Below, piece after piece: positions 9,572-11,157 of a stretch of DNA of 11,157 nt; position 1 is the first letter of the stretch, and each line of letters opens with the position of its first letter. Origin of the DNA: JAIVGV01 sp035295985 (GTDB lineage: Bacteria > Acidobacteriota > Blastocatellia > Pyrinomonadales > Pyrinomonadaceae); NCBI GenBank assembly GCA_035295985.1, contig DATHBT010000224.1:1-11157 (forward strand), given 5' to 3'. Below the pieces are notes generated by a model, which was given only the letters and a program-made list of their open reading frames with translations, was not told the DNA's origin and made no database searches. Both the position numbers and the translations under genes were made by a program.

Positions 9572-10281
9572 CGAGGCTCTTCGTCGCAGTTGAGCAGGCC
9601 CGTACCGGAGGGGGCCTCGAAGAGAGTCTCGATGGCGTCGGCGTCCAACTCGGCGTCCGTCGCCTCGACGCGCCGCTCATCAGCCTTGCGGCGCGTGGCG
9701 GAGCGCCTGAGAGCGGCGCGGCCCCTGGGCGTCTCGGCCGGCGTGAACTGGAACACGAACTCCTTGCCCCAGAGCTTCGACACCTCCGACGCCAGCCTCA
9801 CCCGCGCCGCATCCGCGCCCGATTCCCGCGCAACCTCGGTCTCGAAGACCGTCGCGGCGAACCGCGGGATGAGAGCCTCTGTGGTCTCGCCCGCGTCGCG
9901 CCCGATCTCGATGCGGAACTCTTCGACCTCGGAGCTTCCCGCGGCGGCTTCGGCGTGGCTCAGCGCCAGCTCGGCGATGACGGGCCGCGCCTCTTCGACC
10001 TTCACGCGCACAGGCTTGCGAGCCGGTCTGGCCGCGCGGCGGGCCGTCGTAGCCTTCGCGTCCCCGCACGCGGCGGAGTTCGAGGCGACGAGGGCCGTCT
10101 GCCTTTGCGGCACGAGGCCGTCGAACGTGCCGGCCGCGTAAACGAGGAGGCTGTTCCAGGCGTTCGTGTTCGCCCAATCGCCCGCGAGGGATTTCAGTTG
10201 ACGAAACTGGTCGGAGGCTCCGCGCGCGCCCGAAAGCGCGAACGCGGCGACTGCCAGCGCGACTCCTAGTTTCTGTCTCAT
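9565..10281 (-). CDS. Secreted protein of unknown function
   Basis: I do not recognise this protein of about 238 residues. It has a signal peptide (MRQKLGVALAVAAFALSGARGA, likely cut near ASDQF). A conserved-looking segment follows at about 26-60 (SLAGDWANTNAWNSLLVYAAGTFDG). An Arg/Ala-rich stretch lies at about 75-95, then acidic and mixed sequence containing EEFRIEIGRDAG, and an Arg-rich patch (ALRRSATRRKADERR) near the C-terminus. No transmembrane helix other than the signal peptide, no repeat and no catalytic motif is evident. Two Cys remain in the mature part. It sits between two DUF4097 genes and is bounded by an inverted repeat (9552-9571, 10648-10667). ATG 10281 has GAAGGAAGG eight bases upstream; GTG 10284 is an alternative with a five-base spacer. 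It is probably real, given the signal peptide, the ribosome binding site and consistent codon use. Confidence 0.75.
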   Translation of the reverse strand: MRQKLGVALAVAAFALSGARGASDQFRQLKSLAGDWANTNAWNSLLVYAAGTFDGLVPQRQTALVASNSAACGDAKATTARRAARPARKPVRVKVEEARPVIAELALSHAEAAAGSSEVEEFRIEIGRDAGETTEALIPRFAATVFETEVARESGADAARVRLASEVSKLWGKEFVFQFTPAETPRGRAALRRSATRRKADERRVEATDAELDADAIETLFEAPSGTGLLNCDEEPRR

Positions 10282-10461
10282 CACTCGAACCTTCCTTCAA
10301 CCCTTGGGGGCGGCAAATTCGGGCGGCGCGTCCCGCTTTCGGGAAGGCTTCGTCGCGTTTCCGCGAACCGCCACTGCGCGCCTCTTACGGTCAAGACGTG
10401 AAACCAGGCCGGAATGTTTCACCTCGCCCGAATTTTCAAACAACTCAGCAGCTTCTGACCC

Positions 10462-10500
10462 TAAAACACCGCCCGCGCAGGGTTTGTGGCAACTTTTTTT
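10462..10500 (-). promoter_or_regulatory. Weak candidate promoter for the unknown gene
   Basis: On the minus strand an A7 tract (10494-10500) precedes TTGCCA (10487-10492), a good -35 match. About 18-19 bases further lies TGTTTTA, a poor -10. It is placed roughly 180 bases ahead of the gene at 10281. The spacing and the -10 element are weak, so this is tentative. Confidence 0.2.
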
Positions 10501-10647
10501 CGTCCCGCGGGGGCGACTTTCGCGTCGGCCGTTCCGGCTCTTTAAGTCGGTATCAACGGCCGCTCCCGGCCCGCGCCGCGCCCGCGTCTGAACAGTCTTT
10601 CGGCAAGCGCCGTGCCGCGGGCGGGTTGGCAGCCCAAACCCGCGGTT

Positions 10648-10667
10648 CCGCTAAATTTTCAAAGAGC
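10648..10667. repeat. Right copy of a 20-bp inverted repeat around the unknown gene
   Basis: CCGCTAAATTTTCAAA at 10648-10663 is the exact inverse of 9556-9571, extending to 19 of 20 positions over 10648-10667. It lies ten bases beyond the stop codon of the DUF4097 gene at 10677, so it sits at the 3' end of one gene while its partner overlaps the 3' end of the next. Confidence 0.7.
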
Positions 10668-10676
10668 TTTCGGAAC

Positions 10677-11157
10677 TTACCGTCCCGCGGCCTTCTTCAG
10701 TTGGATCGTGCCGCTGAAGGACGAGAGCGCGAGCGTCGCTTCGGGGCGCTCGCCCGCCACGCCGTTGACGCGCACGGTCGAGTGCTGGCCGTGGAGCAGG
10801 CTCTCGGCCTGCGCCGTCTGCGCCTGCCTGATCGGGAAATCTGTGACGATCTCGCCGTGGGCGACCCGCGCATCCACGCGGAACGATGCGTCGGCCGGCA
10901 GCGTCACCGTGACGCCGCCTGAATAGGCCTTGAGCGAGTAAACCCCGCCGCGCGCGAGCGCGCCCCTCAGATCGACGTGCCCGCTCGTCGTCGAGGCCTC
11001 GACCCGCGCGTGCCCGACGCGCGCGAGCGTGACGTCCCCGCTCGTCGTCTTCGCGAAAAACTGGTCGGCCGCCTCGACCGGCGCGACCTCGGCGGCCTCG
11101 ATTGACGCGCTGATCGTCTGCAAGCGGACGCTCCCCGCGGACTTCCGCAAACTCAAG
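10677..11157 (-). CDS. DUF4097-type protein, partial (5' end outside window)
   Basis: This is the C-terminal 159-160 residues of a DUF4097-type repeat protein cut by the right edge. The first visible codons continue a repeat strand (KSAGSVRLQTIS), so the TTG at the edge is not a real start. Turn motifs TTSGD, TTSGH, AYSGG, VAHGE and SFSGT have Gly at visible residues 40, 59, 80, 101 and 149. The two 21-residue steps match those of the three complete DUF4097 proteins downstream, while the last step (48) is longer. A Gln-rich loop (RQAQTAQAESLLHGQHSTV) precedes the final strand pair. It ends in a basic tail (IQLKKAAGR). Whether it has a signal peptide or an N-terminal membrane segment cannot be seen. 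It is the most divergent of the four copies and probably a separate, older paralog. Confidence 0.8.
   Translation of the reverse strand, partial: LSLRKSAGSVRLQTISASIEAAEVAPVEAADQFFAKTTSGDVTLARVGHARVEASTTSGHVDLRGALARGGVYSLKAYSGGVTVTLPADASFRVDARVAHGEIVTDFPIRQAQTAQAESLLHGQHSTVRVNGVAGERPEATLALSSFSGTIQLKKAAGR

Larger units (their letters stand above)
10282..10676. other. 395-base gap without a gene
   Basis: No supported gene lies here. The gap holds the ribosome binding site of the unknown gene (10290-10298), a small hairpin GTGAAAC/GTTTCAC (10398-10404 with 10416-10422), and a partial third copy of the flanking-repeat core (AATTTTCAAACAAC at 10431-10444). It also holds a T7 run at 10494-10500 and a seven-base stem, GCGGGTT/AACCCGC, at 10621-10643 without a U tract on the minus strand. 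Unlike five other gaps it has no heptamer array. Confidence 0.6.

Noticed and set aside
9441..9680. 80-codon upstream extension of the SISGH DUF4097 gene
   Set aside because: It overlaps the end of the unknown gene, is Arg/Ser-rich, and would bury the signal peptide. The ribosome binding site and ATG at 9440 fit better.
10490..10500. T7 run as a plus-strand terminator
   Set aside because: No plus-strand gene lies upstream and no stable stem precedes the run.
9552..10667. Insertion sequence bounded by the 20-bp inverted repeat
   Set aside because: No transposase is encoded inside and no target-site duplication is visible at either end. Kept as a finding about the repeat, not as a mobile element call.

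Overview
The window is GC-rich and, as far as can be read, all genes lie on the minus strand. It holds seven genes: two large outer-membrane-type proteins with a CBM9-like domain followed by a DUF5916 barrel region, four DUF4097-type repeat proteins (one cut by the right edge), and one small secreted protein I do not recognise. This mix of tandem DUF5916 and DUF4097 paralogs, high GC and AMIN-type domain use suggests Acidobacteriota, perhaps class Blastocatellia. That assignment is inference from gene content; no rRNA or universal marker gene is present.

Layout in transcription order, right to left: the 3' part of a DUF4097 gene (10677-11157); a 395-base gap; the unknown secreted protein (9565-10281); DUF4097 genes at 8634-9440, 7622-8512 and 6600-7499; then DUF5916 genes at 3663-6365 and 375-3524. 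Positions 1-374 hold no convincing gene. The gene starts at 3524, 6365, 7499, 8512, 9440 and 10281 have Shine-Dalgarno-like purine runs 5 to 8 bases upstream, and several of these argue for shorter proteins than the longest open frames.

The most unusual feature is between the genes. Five gaps in a row (1-374, 3525-3662, 6366-6599, 7500-7621, 8513-8633) each carry short tandem repeats with a 7-base period. In each, one block faces an inverted copy, so the gap could fold as a long hairpin. The heptamer differs from gap to gap, while the period, the inverted arrangement and the position (one arm 1 to 13 bases past a stop codon) stay the same. The two gaps around the unknown gene lack such arrays. 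Instead that gene is bounded by a 20-bp inverted repeat with one mismatch (9552-9571 and 10648-10667), and its stop codon lies inside one copy.

The three complete DUF4097 proteins keep the same spacing of seven turn motifs (18, 18, 21, 21 and 37-39 residues after the second motif), but each uses its own turn wording: mostly VNG, G(I/V)NG, or S(I/V)SG followed by His or Asn. They look like duplicated solenoid proteins whose turns changed together. Signal peptides on all complete genes point to an envelope or surface role: barrels in the outer membrane and repeat proteins in the periplasm or on the surface. No enzyme, regulator or transporter is visible in the window to define a pathway.
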